Origin: Verrucomicrobiota bacterium
Lineage (GTDB): Bacteria; Verrucomicrobiota; Verrucomicrobiia; Opitutales; Opitutaceae
DNA: 6,602 nucleotides
Assembly (NCBI GenBank): GCA_023410155.1
Contig: JAEYQF010000034.1
Coordinates: 1 to 6,602, forward strand
Direction: 5' to 3'
Positions 5,878-6,602 of this stretch are shown here, in pieces (within the stretch, counting starts at the first letter, position 1; each line of letters starts with the position of its first letter). The position numbers and the translations under genes are program-made. The notes under the pieces are model-generated. The model made no database searches. It saw only the letters and a list, made by a program, of their open reading frames with translations, and was not told the DNA's origin.

Positions 5878-6602
5878 GGCAGCGGAGCGGACGGAGCCTC
5901 ACTCTCGTAACGCGACCATCCTTCGATCAGCGCGTGCACCACCCGGCTGCCGACGCGATGCGCGGCATCCACCGCGGGGATGAACGCGGAGTAGTGTCCG
6001 ATGCTCTCGCCATCGAGGCTCTCGGCCGCGGTCGCGCCGGGCCATTGCATGTCGTAATTGCTGGCGGTGCGCAGCACCAGGACGCGTTGGACGTCGGCCC
6101 GGCCGGCGCGCGTGAGATTCGTGAGCGAGCGCAACGTGCCGGTATCCTCCATGGCGGTGGTGACGTAGTTGCCGCGGCCCTCGGTGTAATAGTGCACCCA
6201 GTCGTTGGCCCACTGGTTCAGGAGTTTTCCGTGCCAGTAGGTGCTCGACGCGAGATTCGAGCCGACAAGGACTGACGGAGGCCGGAGGGCCTTGGGCGTG
6301 GCGGTAAAATGCGAGCGGAAGCGAGCGACCTCCGGGGTATCCATTAATTGGATATCACGAGTGATGCCATAGGCCCAGCGCATCAGCCCCGGATTAAGGA
6401 CGTAGGCGTGGTCGACGCGTTCGTGGGCCGGCTGCATGGGCAGCTGGTAGGGCTGCTTCTTGCGCATCGGCACGTAGCCCGTCTTCCAGTCGGCCGGGAT
6501 CTCGCGGGCATCGATCTCGTGGCCGAGGTCACCTTCGACGGCGAAATCGGTCCAAACGGCAGAACCGACCGAGCCATCGGCGGGATCGATCCCGGCGATG
6601 CC
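5874..6602 (-). CDS. Purine nucleoside permease (NUP) family protein (partial, 5' end outside window)
   Basis: The minus-strand frame is open from the right edge (first codon GGC at 6602-6600) to TGA at 5874, giving the last 242 residues; the start lies beyond the window, so a GTG at 6473 is not the start. It matches the NUP family (PF06516) across its length. In-window residues: GIAGIDPADGSVGSAVW (1-17), DAREIPADWKTGYVP (31-45), YVLNPGLMRWAYGI (67-80), GSNLASSTYWHGKLLNQWANDW (114-135), GRGNYVTTAMEDTGTLRSL (142-160), VLVLRTASNYDMQWPG (174-189) and a C-terminal EGWSRYES. The visible part has no membrane-spanning helix, which fits poorly with a classical permease. The METGT-like MEDTGTL and RTASNYD blocks look like the MEA...R..SD active-site blocks of nucleoside phosphorylases. 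It is the first gene of the operon seen here and is translationally coupled by ATGA overlap to the nucleosidase paralog. Transport or nucleoside-cleaving activity is undecided. Confidence 0.85.
   Translation of the reverse strand, partial: GIAGIDPADGSVGSAVWTDFAVEGDLGHEIDAREIPADWKTGYVPMRKKQPYQLPMQPAHERVDHAYVLNPGLMRWAYGITRDIQLMDTPEVARFRSHFTATPKALRPPSVLVGSNLASSTYWHGKLLNQWANDWVHYYTEGRGNYVTTAMEDTGTLRSLTNLTRAGRADVQRVLVLRTASNYDMQWPGATAAESLDGESIGHYSAFIPAVDAAHRVGSRVVHALIEGWSRYESEAPSAPLP

Noticed and set aside
1..6602. CRISPR arrays, insertion sequences, tRNA or rRNA genes, phage or defence genes
   Set aside because: None seen on either strand; no regularly spaced repeats, transposase motifs or RNA-gene signatures were recognised by eye.

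Overview
This GC-rich window carries six protein-coding genes, all tied to purine salvage, with very little non-coding DNA. Four of the products either begin with a readable signal peptide or belong to a family normally found outside the cytoplasm. That suggests a Gram-negative bacterium scavenging purines from nucleic acids outside the cell. The high GC, long antisense open frames, weak Shine-Dalgarno sites and this gene mix would fit Verrucomicrobiota (Opitutales-like), but the taxon is a low-confidence guess from style, not from a marker gene.

Layout. Positions 1-895 (minus) hold the first 298 residues of a secreted adenosine-deaminase-like protein that runs off the left edge. An 81-bp divergent spacer (896-976) separates it from a plus-strand adenine deaminase, ade (977-2785). 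The spacer and its edges contain a TAAAAT box at the exact centre of a long interrupted inverted repeat, a candidate shared operator. A 158-bp convergent spacer (2786-2943) holds two hairpins. From the right edge to 2944 runs a tight minus-strand operon, in transcription order: a NUP-family 'purine nucleoside permease' (5' end outside the window), two tandem secreted nucleosidase/phosphorylase-superfamily paralogs, and an AzgA/PbuG-type purine base permease. The first two junctions are 4-bp ATGA stop/start overlaps; the last gap is 7 bp.

How the parts fit (inference). The secreted deaminase would convert adenosine-type nucleosides to inosine-type ones. The exported nucleosidases and the NUP protein would release free bases or otherwise handle nucleosides outside the inner membrane. 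The permease would import hypoxanthine, guanine or adenine, and cytosolic Ade would convert adenine to hypoxanthine for the HPRT route.

The points most worth a second look are the paired nucleosidases, of which only one keeps the expected catalytic acids; the three adjacent genes that may all share the nucleoside phosphorylase fold; and the palindrome over the ade promoter.
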